From contig CAJJDP010000001.1 in assembly GCA_905182995.1 (NCBI GenBank), forward strand, positions 330,001 through 394,000: a stretch of DNA of 64,000 bases. The letters are read 5' to 3'. The translations under genes and the position numbers were made by a program. The notes beneath the pieces were generated by a model that saw only the letters and a list, made by a program, of their open reading frames with translations, made no database searches and was not told where the DNA came from. Positions 1 through 12,446 of the stretch are shown piece by piece (within the stretch, counting starts at the first letter, position 1; every line of letters begins with the position of its first letter). The DNA is from Paramecium octaurelia. Taxonomy: Eukaryota; Ciliophora; Oligohymenophorea; Peniculida; Parameciidae.

Positions 1-250
1 GACAAGTGAGTTGTTGAAGGATGTACAATACATAATATTGGAAAATTTGAGGAAGCACAGTAATGAAAAAGATATTGCATATTATATCAAGAGAGAGTAT
101 ATTCAATAATCACTATTTAGGTTAGATAAAAGGCACTTAGGTCCTTGGCACTGTATTGTGGGTAAAAACTTTGGTCTGTTTGTGACACATGAGGAAGGAT
201 ATTACCTCTAAGCGATAAAGGGATAAATAACAGTTGTTGTCTGGAAATGA
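1..250 (+). CDS. Dynein light chain LC8-type, 5' end cut by window edge
   Basis: LC8 is a small dimeric hub of cytoplasmic and axonemal dynein that binds short linear motifs. The frame opens at base 2 and ends at TGA 248-250. The visible protein carries the family core [11 protein letters not shown], then [13 protein letters not shown], then [10 protein letters not shown] and a hydrophobic last strand. A 24-nt intron (97-120, GTA...TAG) must be removed; without it the protein has eight extra residues before PWHC, and with it the spacing equals the family's. Only some ten N-terminal residues lie outside the window. Three in-frame TAA codons (209, 224 and one inside the intron) show the code. 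It converges on the next gene. Confidence 0.93.
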
Positions 251-308
251 AAGATTATGAAACTTTCTTATTTTTTTAATGATATATTATATAGTTGTGT
301 AAATGTTG

Positions 309-1453
309 TCAAATTAATTTACGACAAACGGGACATTGTTATTTAATTATTATCCATTGTTAGAGACAATGATCATGGAAGTGATGCCTATGTTAAAATA
401 TAGATTTACATATAGCTGCATGGTAACTATATAATTTTATCATTTTCAACGTAATCACACATACAAATGTTGCATTATGAAATAGAAATTTCCATAGAAT
501 TATGATAATGAAATACGCGCATTTTCTATATTTTATTCTAAGATAATCTATTAACAACAATACTTTGGTTTGTATTTTTTGGACAATATTGCGAGTGGAT
601 TTGTAGATGAATAAGAAGAGTATTATGGGCATGTAGAAAGCCATCGAAATAACAGCTAGTCCAAAGCCAATAATGAGAAATGCTGAAAATAAGTAGCCAA
701 TTAATAAAAGTAAAAAGGTTACATTGTTTAAATCTAATAGATTAATGTGGGTTAATTACTATCATCGCAATCATTAGAATCTGATTAGAAATAGGCTACA
801 TTTCCTCCTGTGAAGATCATATAGTAAACGAATTGGTTATACACCTTCATGATTCTCGTATATTTGTTGAGAACTTCAGCCTAATGGATAATCTCGTATT
901 AAGTGAATGGTGGTTCAGCATTTAATTCTTCCTCTGAGATTTCTCGAGTGGATAATTTCATCTTGATGAGAGTTTTGATTTATGCTCGTCTTGGATATAT
1001 TTAATTATTACCTATTCCTTTCTTGCATGCCACTTAGATTCATTGATTCGTCTGATGTTTTTGTTAACATATCAGCCAAAACCAATAGGAAAATATCCTT
1101 AGAGTTCATCTGCAATGAATATAACACTGCTAAGTAACTACCTTATGATTATTGAAATACCGAATGGAATTGAAAAATTCATACATGCCCACAATTGTTA
1201 ACCATACAACCAAAGGATTGACCTCGCACTTTTTATCCCTCTACTATAAACTGTAAAAGCAAGCAAGATATTTTCCGAAACTAAAAAGTAGGTAAAAACC
1301 TGATGTCAAGAAAAAGAAAATACCAATATATTTGTAAGATTATTTGAATTAGGATCTAAAAAGCAGTTTAAGCAATTTAAATTTCTTTTCGTCTTCATCC
1401 TTGGTAACATATTTGATTTAGTTCTCGGAACTTTCTTCAATTTATCTATTCAT
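309..1453 (-). CDS. Multi-pass membrane protein with C-terminal RING-H2 finger
   Basis: I read 338 residues after removing five introns (32, 22, 26, 26 and 22 nt); the exon sum is divisible by three. There are hydrophobic segments near residue 55, after the first intron, and a strong pair before the finger (FLLLLIGYLFSAFLIIGFG and the following helix). The C-terminus has CNICMCDY, then LPCSYMHHFHDHC and CPVCR, ending three residues later. This fits a RING-H2 E3 ubiquitin ligase, although the spacing C-x3-H in the middle is one residue longer than usual, so the last splice may be slightly different. Membrane anchoring plus RING suggests ubiquitination at an organelle or surface membrane; the substrate is unknown. 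It is not close to the triplicated EGF/RING family further on. Confidence 0.7.
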
Positions 1454-1548
1454 AAATATATATTATAATTGGAAACTTAAATTTGAAATAATTGAATTCA
1501 GATAATTATCATTGTACAGCAAATATATATATATAATAAATAATATAA

Positions 1549-3223
1549 ATGAAAGGTTTGAATTACAGATTTCCTCATTCTAGATAAGATTCAGGACAAG
1601 CCAACAGAGGCGACAAAAGTCTACTTAATCAAGGAAACCAAGGGGCCTAAGTTATACATAATAATAGGTAATGCATATATTCTACAACAATTTAATAGAT
1701 GGAATGAACACAACGATCATTCTCCTTCTCCATTGATGCATGCCATGTAGAAGATTTCAGTATAGTCTAGTTAATCTACATCTGCTAATCATTCTAAAAA
1801 ATCATCAATTTCTAAACCGAAATAAACTCAATAGATGTCATTTCTAAATTATTTGATACTTAAAAAAGAGGACGAAGAACAAGAGAAACAAGTAGTTCAG
1901 CAATAACAGAATCAACACAAACAATAATAGTCATCATTCATGTAAAATAACTACTTCCCAAATGAAGTAGTCGTTTAGAGAAACATGTTTAATTTTTTGT
2001 ATGTTATTGGAATTGGTGGGTTTGGTAAGGTTTGGAGAGTTGAACACAAAAAAAATGGTTAGACTTATGCTATGAAAGAGATGTCCAAAGCTTTGTATTA
2101 ATATATTTTCATATCAAAAGGATCATTGCTAAAAAAAGTGTGAATTCTGTGATGAATGAAAGAAGTATATTGAGTAACCTTAAGCATCCGTAATTATCTA
2201 TATGTATATTCTAGCTTTCTTGTTAACATATACTTTGCTTTCTAAGACAGAGAAAACTTGTTTTTAGTATTGGATTACATGCAAGGAGGAGATCTCAGAT
2301 ATCACATCGGTAGAATGCGTAGATTCAGTGAGGATCAAACAAGTAAGTGTTCATTGTACAACAAAGAGGATTTTTTATGGCTTGCATCTTTCTAGGATTA
2401 GAACATATGCACTCTAAAAATATCATACATAGAGACATCAAACCAGAGAATTTAGTCTTAGACAAAAATGGTAATACTACTATCACATATTTTAAGGATA
2501 TGTGAGAATCACAGATTTAGGTATTGCTAGAGTTTTGAGACCTGATAATGCTTAAGATACAAGTGGAACACCAGGATACATGGCTCCTGAAGTTATGTGT
2601 AGATAAAATCATTCCTATGCTGTGGATTATTTTGCCTTAGGAGTAATTGGTTACGAATTTATGCTTGGCAAAGTATTCAATATATAAACTAGAATAGAGG
2701 CCTTACACAGGAAGATCCCGTAAAGAAATTAGAGATCAAATATTGGCCAAGCAAGTCTAAATTAAAAGATCGGAAATACCTGATAATTGGTCTCTAGAAT
2801 CTGCTGATTTTATCAATCGAGTAAATTTAAATAACATAAACATATTAGTTAATTTAAAGGAAACCTGCCAATAGATTAGGTTTTAATGGACCCTAGGAAT
2901 TGAGGTAGCATTCCTGGTTTAAAAATTTTCCATGGTAAAAGCTCTATAATAAGGAATTAAAAGCACCGTTTATTCCTCATGTAATTCTGAGTTTTTTAGT
3001 AAATTTAGCAAACAGAGGATAATTTCGATGCTCGATAAATATCAATTGAGGATGAGGAAAACAATGAATTGATTCAATAAAATGCTATAATGCTAAGGAG
3101 AAATTCAATACAAGGTATAAAATGCCCTATAATCAATTAGCACTATTTAACGGATATGAACTCGATAATTTTACTCAGGCAAATGAACCTATAAAGCAAT
3201 AACTCAACAATAGTAATTATTGA
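1549..3223 (+). CDS. AGC-family Ser/Thr protein kinase, YANK/STK32-like
   Basis: Nine introns of 25-31 nt leave 477 residues. A Gln/Ser-rich N-terminus of about 135 residues precedes the kinase domain (about 136-400). Visible motifs: GIGGFGKVW glycine loop, AMKEM with the ATP lysine, LKHPFLVNIYFAFQD, MQGGDLRYHI, HRDIKPENLVL, TDLGIAR, SGTPGYMAPE, and the AGC tail piece QHSWFKNFPW. GGDLRYH after the hinge is characteristic of STK32/YANK kinases. The magnesium motif is DLG rather than DFG, seen in some active kinases, so activity is likely. Start chosen as the first ATG after a TA repeat. Substrates cannot be told from sequence. STK32 affinity is inferred from the motif and could instead be another AGC branch. 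Confidence 0.85.
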
Positions 3224-3379
3224 TTCATTCTAATTTATTTTATATAATAATAAATTAAATTAAATGAAAACTGAATTGTTTTTCGATCATTGTGAATATA
3301 TGATATTTTGAGAATTGAGGGATTAATATATTTATTTATAATATTTAATATACATATTTTACTACTATGATATATATCA

Positions 3380-4598
3380 TCAAGCTTTTTGTTTTTGCTC
3401 CTAGTGTCTTTTTTTTTATGAATCTTTGTCCATTGGCAACTAAAAGGGATAAATGATTAAAATACTTTCAATAATTCTTTGAGGGCAGGATCATTGAGAT
3501 CATGAGCAGACTTGAATTTAGTCTCATCCAACTTCAAACCTGAAATTTAGATTGTGCTATTGGCTAGAACAGCAACAGTAATTGTGAATTATGCTACAAT
3601 ACTATTTGGACTTATCAAAATAGGATATGGATTCAATAATTCGTGTTTTGCACATTCTTGAACTGCCAATTTAGCTGTGATTTCATCTTCGAAAGCTCTC
3701 AATGAGAAACACAAAGATGGATATTTTTCATAGACTTCTTACATGAAGGCTCTGCCATGTTTAGTTTTTAATTAGTATTATCTATCCAATGCTCTTTTGT
3801 AGACTGTAGTTCTTAAATCAGACTATAGTGATAAGATAAGAATTGTACTTCTTTAGTCTTTCCATCACCAGTTGTAATGTACACATCCAAAACAAAAACA
3901 TCATTGACTTGAATTTCTTCTTCATCAACTCTTTATTCTTGGGTTTCTCTATTGATGATGACTTTGTTTCCATCAATGAAATGTCTCTTGACTTCATGAC
4001 TCAAAACACCTTCCAAAGGAGTGCATTTGTGATCATCTGCAATTTATTAAATAAGTTTTGTTAAAGCTGTATTTGTAGTGCCTGGTTTGATTGATCTGTA
4101 AAGAGCTTAAACTGATTAGTAAGCAGCCAATATCACATCAGCCTTTTAGCCTTCCACTTAATCTTCTCCTACTACGACTGTGTGTGCAGCAATTGCAATA
4201 AATCCATCAATGTGAACACCCAATTGACTATTGATTATTATAAATTTTACATTTTAGCCACGTCTCCCTTTGCTAAATTACTGTTTTCAGACTTCAATGG
4301 AGAGTAATGTCCGCATATTTGATTGACAGAAATAGTTGTTGGAAATGCTAAGCCTTTTTCTATATTTTTCTTATTGTAAACTTTTTGTAGTTCTCCATTA
4401 ATCTCCTGATCTCCAAAAGCACAAATGGAGGCTATGTCAGCATCTGGCTATATTTTAGCAATCACTTTCTCAAGAACAACTGATCATTATTAAATTAAAA
4501 AAAATACCATTTACAATCTTGCCTGCATTTTGATATTTATCTAATACTCCTGGAGTGGCTATTGATTCAAGCTTATCTTATTCTGTTTATTAATCCAT
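3380..4598 (-). CDS. PA2G4: EBP1/PA2G4-like protein (inactive methionine-aminopeptidase fold)
   Basis: Four introns (28, 23, 26, 26 nt) leave 371 residues, close to the family's 390. The sequence follows PA2G4 throughout: early TPGVLDKYQNAGKIVN, IEKGLAFPTTISVN, YSPLKSE, KGDVAKIQLGVHIDGFIA, AAHTVVVGE, GVLSHEVKRHFIDG, VFVLDVYITTGDGK and a lysine-rich tail. EBP1 binds ribosomes at the tunnel exit and influences growth control; it has the aminopeptidase fold without the metal site, and here too the metal ligands of MetAP2 are not kept. It lies tail to tail with the kinase and is transcribed towards it. PA2G4 is favoured over MetAP2 by length and tail. Confidence 0.9.
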
Positions 4599-4672
4599 AT
4601 TAAATTTAAATATTTATTTAAATCTTTATATATTGTATAATCATATATAAATATTTATATTTAGTTAATTTG

Positions 4673-6544
4673 TCAATTGCAAAACCCTAATGGTTCCCAC
4701 ATATTCTCCTAATCCTCATACTCATCCACCTTATATTTTGGCAACAATTGTCCGTGAATTACTTCAGGAGTGAACACCCTATCCAAAGTCAACAAGAAGG
4801 CATCATCCAACATTCGAGGTATCAACATTTTAAGTAGGTTGGAACTCTCCTCCAAACATGGATTTGCGTTGACTTCTATCAACCATAACTTTAGATTTTC
4901 ATCGATCATGAAATCATATCCCAACAATTGCATCCCATATTTTCGATTCCTCTTATTCAGTCTGGTCGAATTCATAGTTATTTTCACAACTTCCTTAATT
5001 ACTGGCCACCCTTCCTTCCTAAAATTATACACTGTCTCTTGTTGACTACAGTTAAAATAATATGTACTCTAATAACTGTTGAAATCTCTTTAAAGACAGT
5101 TAATTGCCATCTTCAAATTATCCATAATTTTAGGCATTCTTTTAAACTGCATTATTAGTTAAATGAATGTATCTGTCTTTCTAAATCTATTAATTGATAT
5201 CTTACATTGTCTAACGAAAATGTAGTTCCACTAGTTCTAATGTATGCCTCCTTAAATAAAAAGTACTGCATATCCTAAGAGATGAGAACCCAACATCGTA
5301 TATCAAACTTCCTTCCACTCAACAGCAAAGGCCTTTCAATGTATTTTTGAATCACAAATTCCTTGCACTCGTAATTTCCTTTACCATAGTAGTAAGATTT
5401 AATTAAAGCTTCAACTTCTTCTAAAGTACTAAAAACATGAACGCCTTCCCCTCTATTCCAATCTGCTGGTTTCAAGAGCCATAAATACTATGAATTACTC
5501 ATCAAAGTTTCCTACAACTTATAGGTCTTAATCCCATTGTAATTGACTTTTGTACCTACAAGATTTGATAGATAAAAATCAAATTCCAAAGAGGTTTTCA
5601 TATTTGTTTATCCTAATGGATTGTTTGCTTGATAGAATTCAGTAAATTATTGAACATCTCTCACCCAGTCTTGGGTTTTAAAGTTAAAAATAAAAACTAG
5701 AGGTATTATATCAAAAGTTCGTTCAATATTGTTGTAATATTATAGGAGAGATTACGATAACCCTAAGCATAATTCTAATAGATACCAGTCTTCGATGTGA
5801 TATTCTTATGAAATTCAAAGAAATTATACATCACTCTTACATAATAACTCTCTGATGGTGTCAAACGATTAAAATCCATGCCAAAATATGATTGTTACCA
5901 TATGAAATGTTTGTATTAAAATGATTGCGGCACTGCTGTCCAATATTGATCTCTCTTTTATAAAATTCGTTTTACAAGTTCTCCATTATTGCCTGATCCA
6001 ACATAGTAATTGAACTTATAATAGCTTCAATTGATACCTTCAATTTTGGTAAATTTCTATCTCTGTTGTAATTCAAAGTCGGATTTAATGCAGGAATGGT
6101 CACCTTTTATCTGTTGGCAAAAGGAGTATAATTATTGGGATTAATATATCTTTTGTTTTTGTTTTCCAAACTTTCAGATAACAGTCTGGGTGATAGGATA
6201 TCAAATTTGTTTTGTCTGATCATTTGTCTGTTGGTTGTTATCAGAGGGAGGGTTGGTTAAGAGAGTTCTTCCTCTGAAACTTCCATCAAGGGTATGTCTT
6301 TTCCTGCCAATAATTTATCCCTCTGTTACTATCTTGCTATGTAATATTTCACTCCATCAGCATAGATGTTCAAACTTCTTGCTAAATCTGGTTTCTATTT
6401 AATTATTTTCTCTAATGTTTTTTTTTATCTATCATCGGCTTTACACAACAATTCCAAGTTGTGAAAGTTCCCCAAGGATTTGCTTTGAAGTTGCTCTTCC
6501 TTCTCTTTTTTTTTAATTAGTTTCTCTTTTGTGGCAGATGCCAT
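4673..6544 (-). CDS. Tubulin-tyrosine-ligase-like (TTLL) glutamylase or glycylase
   Basis: Four introns (23, 23, 19, 22 nt) leave 594 residues. A Lys/Glu-rich N-terminus of about 200 residues is followed by the TTL ATP-grasp domain: YFGMDFNRLTPSE, TSKTGLSQSL, DIIPLVFIFN, LLKPADWNRGEGV (about 340), EFVIQKYIERPLLL, GRKFDIRCWVL, RYIHLTNNAVQ, YDFMIDENLKLWLIEVNANPCLE (about 530). The ATP/Mg residues of the family are present, so it should be an active amino-acid ligase acting on tubulin tails in cilia or cortex. Which TTLL class (glutamylase initiator, elongator or glycylase) I cannot decide. The window also holds a tubulin-type carboxypeptidase near 24 kb, the opposing activity. Confidence 0.9.
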
Positions 6545-6691
6545 TTTTGATTAATTTAATAAACCAAATATTTTATAAAATTATCAGTATGAAAATTAAG
6601 TAATCCCAAGTTGTTTAGGTTGTGGAATATTTCAAATTATAAAATTCTTTATTTAATGCTTTTTGGATAATAAATAAAATATATAAAATAA

Positions 6692-7325
6692 ATGTACGAC
6701 TTTTCGAGAATGCAAAAATTGGTGGATAGAATGTAAAAACTACAGCCTTCGTAACCTCCTGCCGATACAAGATTCTTGCCTGAAGAATTGAAGAAGGAGA
6801 AGGTCGTTGAGGAACCAAAAGGAATTGAAAAAAAAGCCAAAAGATAACTCCTCATAAAAAATTAAAAGGGCTCAGGCGGTTTGAAACCTGTTGAAGATGA
6901 AAGGTTATTGCTCATCCAAAAGGAGAATTACTTAAAGAAAAAGCAAAGGGAATTAGAGATGGAACAAGTAAAAAAGGAATTAGCAGAACAAAAAAAGTAA
7001 GAAAAGTAAAAATTAGAAATAGAAACTTAAAGAGCTTTATAATTTGTTAAAGGAAAAAAGGAGTATTAAACACACAATTTATATTAGGATATCGTAAGTG
7101 GAGAGAGAAGAAAAAATCAAAAAACAAAATGACAATGAATTCTTAAAAAGAAAATAAAAGGTGAACAATTCAATTTAGATGTCTTCAATTGATGCATCAT
7201 ACGTATCCTAAAGCTAAAATCTAAATAACTCTTTGATCAAGAAATAAATCTTAGATTATCACACACTCCCTAAAGAGCAATATTATCGCATTTATCGTTA
7301 ACCTGCTGTAAGTCCCCCAAAATGA
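6692..7325 (+). CDS. Charged coiled-coil protein, function unknown
   Basis: One 25-nt intron (GTATTA...TTAG near 7047) leaves 202 residues. Without splicing the frame hits TGA at 7130; with it the frame stays open to TGA 7323-7325, so I prefer the spliced form. The middle (about residues 50-120) is Lys/Glu/Gln-rich and should form a helix or coiled coil; the end is Ser/Tyr/Asn-rich. I recognise no domain. It converges on the RING/B-box gene, whose stop lies 80 bp away. A cytoskeletal or basal-body role would fit the composition, but nothing in the sequence shows it. Confidence 0.6.
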
Positions 7326-7405
7326 ATTCATTAATTACATTCATCCAAAATTAACCCTTAATTATATTATAATATTGTTCATAATAGATATAGAATTCTA
7401 ATTTT

Positions 7406-8675
7406 TCAATTTAATTTTTATCTCTACGATAAAGTCCTCTTAGCCTCCTAAAATTTCCTTTGAAACTCTGATAATTGGGTTTGCTCTCCATTATTTAGAG
7501 TAAAAGACTAATTATTTTCTTTGTTTTCATCCTACACTAATGACTGGAGCGGAGTTTAAAATTAGAACAATCTTTTGGTTCTATCATCTCTTGCCCTTTC
7601 ATACAATTTCTTTTCATTGATAGTTGGTTCAACAGTCTCTAATGCTCTCAAAGACATAATTTTAAGTTTGGTCGATCTGATGTCCTCAATTTATTGTATG
7701 ATACTCTGTGGATCCAATTAGTATTGTAACTATAATGAGGCACCCCATGTATTTCTTTCAGTAAGAATGGTTCTTGTAAGTTAATCGATTTTTCTATTAT
7801 TGAGAGCAATGTAATTGAAAGCCATTATAGATTGGCTCTAATCTGGATGATCAGGGAAATATGATTCTATGTCACTTAAAACATCATTTAATTTCTATAA
7901 TAGATAGATCTACAATAATACATCCATTTGTGCTTGTATTTTTTAAACTTCTGCGTCAATTTCTTTGAGCTTCTCGCACATAGTATCATCTGCAACCTAA
8001 ATAAGTTCAGACTCTTTCAATTAAAGAGCCTTGTACAATTCTTAAAAGTTGGATTGAATCTGCATTTTTGTCGAGGTGTTGATTTCAACTAATTCTTTCT
8101 TTTTTGCAGCAAACTTGCATTAATCTTGTAATAATTAATCTTGGCTCGATTTGACCTTCTAATAGAATTGATCAGCCTAAATTAATGAATGGTTTTACTT
8201 TGGTTGTTCTAATGATTGAATATGACTTTTGAACATTCTTTACTTCATGGTTTTTATGTAATCCTTATAGATAGCATTCCATACAAAAACAAGGAGTTTC
8301 ACAGGTATAACAATAAAGTAATGCTTCTTCGCTTGCATGTTATTAACATGTCACCGTCAATCCTTGTTGAGTATTTAGATGAATTTAGGATGCTTTCGAA
8401 TGAGTGGAAGCCTAATATTAGACTTGTTATCTTGAGCTTTTTAAATTTGCAGTTGACATTCGAGATGACTGCAATTTGTACATGTCTTATAAGACTTCGA
8501 TTGCGGAGGGATCCAAAAGGGTCTATGAAGAACAGATCTCACAAACTAAGGTTTGACATTAGAGTTTATAATAGAGTTTAGCAGAACATTGAAGACATAG
8601 ATTGTGTTCACATGACAATGCTAAGATTTAATCTACTTCATTTCCACATTTAGTGCATTCCAAGAGATCCTCCAT
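7406..8675 (-). CDS. RING plus B-box zinc-finger coiled-coil (TRIM-like) protein
   Basis: One 22-nt intron leaves 415 residues. The N-terminus has paired cysteines of a small RING-like finger (LECTKCGNE, CEHNLCLQC, VCEICSSQ). At about residue 115 a B-box is clear: CQQHASEEALLYCYTC followed by CFCMECYLQGLHKNHE, which matches the C-H-C-C-C-C-H-H ligand order. A long helical region follows (about 160-330). The RING/B-box/coiled-coil order is that of TRIM proteins, many of them ubiquitin ligases; the C-terminal recognition domain seen in animals is absent. Ligase activity is inferred only. Confidence 0.8.
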
Positions 8676-8722
8676 TTAACTGCTAATTTAAATTTGAATA
8701 TAATTAATAAATATATAAAATT

Positions 8723-10531
8723 TCATTTAGCAGCTAATGCTTATAATAAATTAGTATGTATTTAAAATAGCGCTTTTTGCATATCATCCTGAAAATGAGG
8801 TCTTTTAGCATAAAATCCTTAAAATTGACTATCCTCATAGACACCTACAATGTATCTTTCGTCTTCAAACTTATCAAGTTTTTCTAATCTGGCAACTAAT
8901 TTGCCATCCACCACATCCACCAAATTTAATTGGATAATTCTATACTCTGGATTTCGATTGAGCACTCTCAAATCAAAATATTTCATAAAATGAATTTACA
9001 CAAGGGATACCATGCATTTGACTATAAATACCTATCCTGGAATTTCCATCAAGGCAGGCAGTATGTGTACTAATATAACTAGATCCCCTACAATCATCAT
9101 CTATTATGTTTTTGTCATGTCTAATTATTTTTCTTTCCAAAATAATACTCTTCTAGCAACAAACAGTCCTCTATCTATTTCTGGCTAATCAAAAAACTAA
9201 AGGTAAGATAAAAATTTCAATTCTGGAATCATGAAATCGTTTGTGCAATAAGTAACTAAACTAGTCATCAGATATTTCATTGCATTTGTCAATTGCATAT
9301 ATGATTGATCTAATTCTTATTCGGTCAAGGGTTTTTCTGGATTCTTCTGATAAAAAAAACAATTATACAATAAAATCTATTTCTTTTATTTTAGTCAAAT
9401 AATTTTCTACTTTTGCCAATACCATTTTGCACCAATCATTAATGCGTTTCAAAGCAACTGGGTATGAAATTTTTTATATTACTGCTTTACACTCAACCGA
9501 ATGTTTGTATAGTTTTCTCCATAAAATATTTAAAGGTTTACAATATATCTTCCATCGCATAGCGCATCTGACTGCATTAAAAATTACCTTCAGTCTTGAA
9601 CCCTAAAATAACGCCTTCTTGTCTCCATTCTATTATTACATAAATTTATCATACATCAGAGAAAAAACTCTATTTGGTTTATTGAATGGACCTTTTCGAA
9701 ATTAATGGAATAGTCTTTTGACTCGATCTTCGGGAATTTTAGGCTTGCGAACCAACAGTTTTGATTTTGCCTAAAGATTGAGGGTTTTATTAATTTGTTT
9801 AGGTTTCTTGGGGTTGGGGCTAAGATTAAGGTGGAGGATAGTAGGGAGATTGATAGGGGTTGTACTAATAGGGTTGTTGGTATTATTATTAAAGTGGGTA
9901 TGGTGGAGGTGGTTATCCATATGGAGGAGGTTACTGTCCGTAAGGATAATATGGATAAGGAGGTGGGAGATACTGAGGTTGCTGTATTTGCTAAGGCATT
10001 TGCTAATAAATTATCTAGGGAGGTTGAATAATTGGCTATTACAGTTGTTAGGCTTATTGGAAAAAGGATTGTCTTAAGGATGAGATTTCTTGCTTAATTT
10101 CATTTAATTATTCATATTGGGGTAGCTTTGGTAATTTTAGATGTATGGTTTGAACTTGGCTTTTTAAATTTTCTAGTTCTTACTTAAAAACCTAAGCTTT
10201 ATTTATCTTGATTATCCATTTATAATATTACATCTCTTTATTCTTTCAATAGTTTCTTTAGAGTCTAGTTTTATAAATCTATTGCAAGCTACATCTGAAC
10301 TACTTCCTCATTGACAGAATCGTCTGGTTACTGAGATACCTTGGGAAATTAGAAGGATTTATTCAATCGTCCAGATTATCTAACTCCGCTTTTTTGACTA
10401 GGTTCATGAGGTAATTAAATATCATAGGATGGCTTCATAAATTTATCCAATAAATCCAACTGATTTCTCAAATTATCATAGCCAGGCTGAGGTTTCTAAT
10501 AGGAGGATGCTCTCCTTTCCCTATAGTACAT
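8723..10531 (-). CDS. Unknown protein with Pro/Gln/Tyr-rich linker between helical N-terminus and folded C-terminus
   Basis: Three introns (25, 25, 22 nt) leave 578 residues. Residues 1-150 are helical and polar; about 150-230 are extremely rich in Pro, Tyr and Gln (repeated PPPY and QQP), reminiscent of annexin or ALG-2 linker regions; the last 300 residues look globular with several hydrophobic helices and end in ALAAK. No conserved domain is recognised. Antisense reading of the Pro-rich part gives a false Leu/Arg-rich ORF. The PPY repeats could bind WW domains, which is inference from composition. Confidence 0.6.
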
Positions 10532-10912
10532 TTTATATTTTTATTATAAACATAATATATTTCAAAATATTAACTGTGATTTACTAGTATAATCATTCAA
10601 TTAAATTAAAGTTCTAAAAATTGATTATTTACATTCACATTATTTTACAATTACTATAGATTAAAGGAGTTTTATGAAATATTGATTTTCATTTATTGTT
10701 AAATATTTTAAAAAATTATCAATATTAACTAAAAAATAATAAAAAAACTGAATTATTATATAAATTAAATGATACTCTTCCTGGAAAAGACCTTATAAAA
10801 TGTTTATAACGAGCGAAACGAATTCCAATATATATTAATGATAAGAATTTTTTATTAATTTTATATCTATTTATAAGGATACTTCTGGGATAGTGAAATT
10901 ACTAGCTAAGAT
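10532..10912. other. Intergenic gap, no gene seen
   Basis: About 380 bp between the start of the Pro/Gln-rich gene and the stop of the first EGF/RING gene. It is very AT-rich with homopolymer runs; no frame shows protein-like composition. It should hold the promoter of the gene to its left and the 3' end of the gene to its right. Confidence 0.5.
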
Positions 10913-12392
10913 TCATTAATCTATGCAAGCTAGACTGCGTTGATAATTAGTATTTTAAAACCTAGTCATGTTATGGTTATGTAAAAAACTCAGAGATGCT
11001 TATGATGGTTTTAATTTGTTAGTACTTTTATTTGTAATCTAATCAATAATACTCATAGATTTTTGAGTTTGCATTGATATAATAGTTTGCTCATCCAATG
11101 GAGCTCTACAAAGAGGACAAACCTAATTTAATATTAATATTGAAGTTACTTTTATTTTTTCAATCCAGAGTTGCAAGCACTTTGAATGGTACAAATGTTT
11201 GCAATACGTAATCTTAACATTATTTTAGAGATCAAATTTTTCTAAGCAAATTGAGCAATACTAATAATCTAAACTAATCGTATGAACATCAGTATCTTTG
11301 ATTTCTTAAAATTTGTAAGTTGGTATATACAAATCAACATATGTGGTTGGGTTTGGCTCAGTTTATAAATTTTGTTATTAAAATGCTTTGTTTTTAAACA
11401 ATTTATAGCAACAACAAATCATAAATGTGATAAAAATAATTGATAAAGGGATGAATAAAATGAACAGAATTGTTGAAATGCTTACTTTTTCGTCATTTAT
11501 CTCGATTATTTCAACCAAACTTTAATTGGGAAGTTTAAATAAATAATAAGGTGTTTGTTGTACCTGCATTTAATCTGAAACTAAAAAGGTAACATCTTTG
11601 CAATCCTAGATCCTATTATGGTCTATTTAGATCAAATTGGTTAAGACTTGAGTTCCATGGTTAATTTAAGGGTTTTCAGCATAACATTAGGATCTGAGAG
11701 TTATAGAGCTTGATAGGACTCTTAAAAAAGTTGTTCCAGTTAATTATTCAATATCTAAATAATATAAATAATCTGATGAAAGAGTTGTTTATTACAAAAT
11801 ATCCAAACCTTGAATACTGCAATCATCTCCAAATGATCCCTTCGTGCACTAACAAACTCCTTAAAAACAACTTCCTCCGTATCGACAATCTCTAATTTGG
11901 TTAATATTCTTTTTACTTTGCACACCCTGATAATGGTATTATCTCTGCGTGAATTTTGAATGAAGATTGCAGTTTTGAAAGTGCCCCGATAAATAAACCC
12001 CTTTCTTTAAATTCATAAATATTGAAATTTGAATGATATTTGTTCATTTCTAATCTGTCCTAAAGAGATACAACCTACTTCTTACTATTATCTTCATATG
12101 CATTAGCATCATAAGTACATTATTCTCTAGTAGTTATAATTTTTAATTACTTTGTGATTGAATCATATTCCATCGACACAGTGGCATTTGGTTTGTTTGG
12201 ACACAATAAAAGAATAGGTATTTCTCCATCAAAGTATGTAAGAGATATGGTTATCTTTGATCTCATAGGAAAGCCGTCTTTTGTTAAATTGGTTATTGAG
12301 AAAGATTAAACACCCTACACTCTCTAATAAGTCTTTTCGATTTTTTGGTTCACTATTTATTTAATGCAGATTAGAAAGAATAAAATAATCAT
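10913..12392 (-). CDS. EGF-like / transmembrane / RING-H2 protein, tandem copy 1
   Basis: Two introns (25 and 27 nt) leave 475 residues. Order: signal peptide (MIILFFLICIKQI), a beta-rich luminal region, an EGF-like motif near residue 160 (CRYGGSCFQGVCQC then GDDC), a membrane helix near 305 (ILFILFIPLSIIFITF), and a RING-H2 finger near 366-415 (CSICLEKF, YCKHLYHSKC, VCPLCR). This is the layout of membrane RING ligases such as the goliath/GRAIL group, but with an EGF-like motif instead of a recognisable PA domain. It probably ubiquitinates proteins at an endosome or surface membrane. The final intron splits the RING and recurs at the same place in both neighbouring copies. Confidence 0.85.
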
Positions 12393-12446
12393 AGTAATTT
12401 ATTTTAATACCACATAGTTTATATTATTTGAAATTTCAGTAATTAT

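Noticed and set aside
9480-9510. A 25-nt intron-like GTAATA...CCCAG in the Pro/Gln-rich gene
   Set aside because: Removing it creates a TGA in the following exon; the unspliced frame runs on cleanly, and the exon sum is then divisible by three.
9778-10077. Plus-strand Leu/Arg/Trp-rich ORF
   Set aside because: It is antisense to the Pro/Gln/Tyr-rich segment of the gene at 8723-10531, which has consistent splicing and composition.
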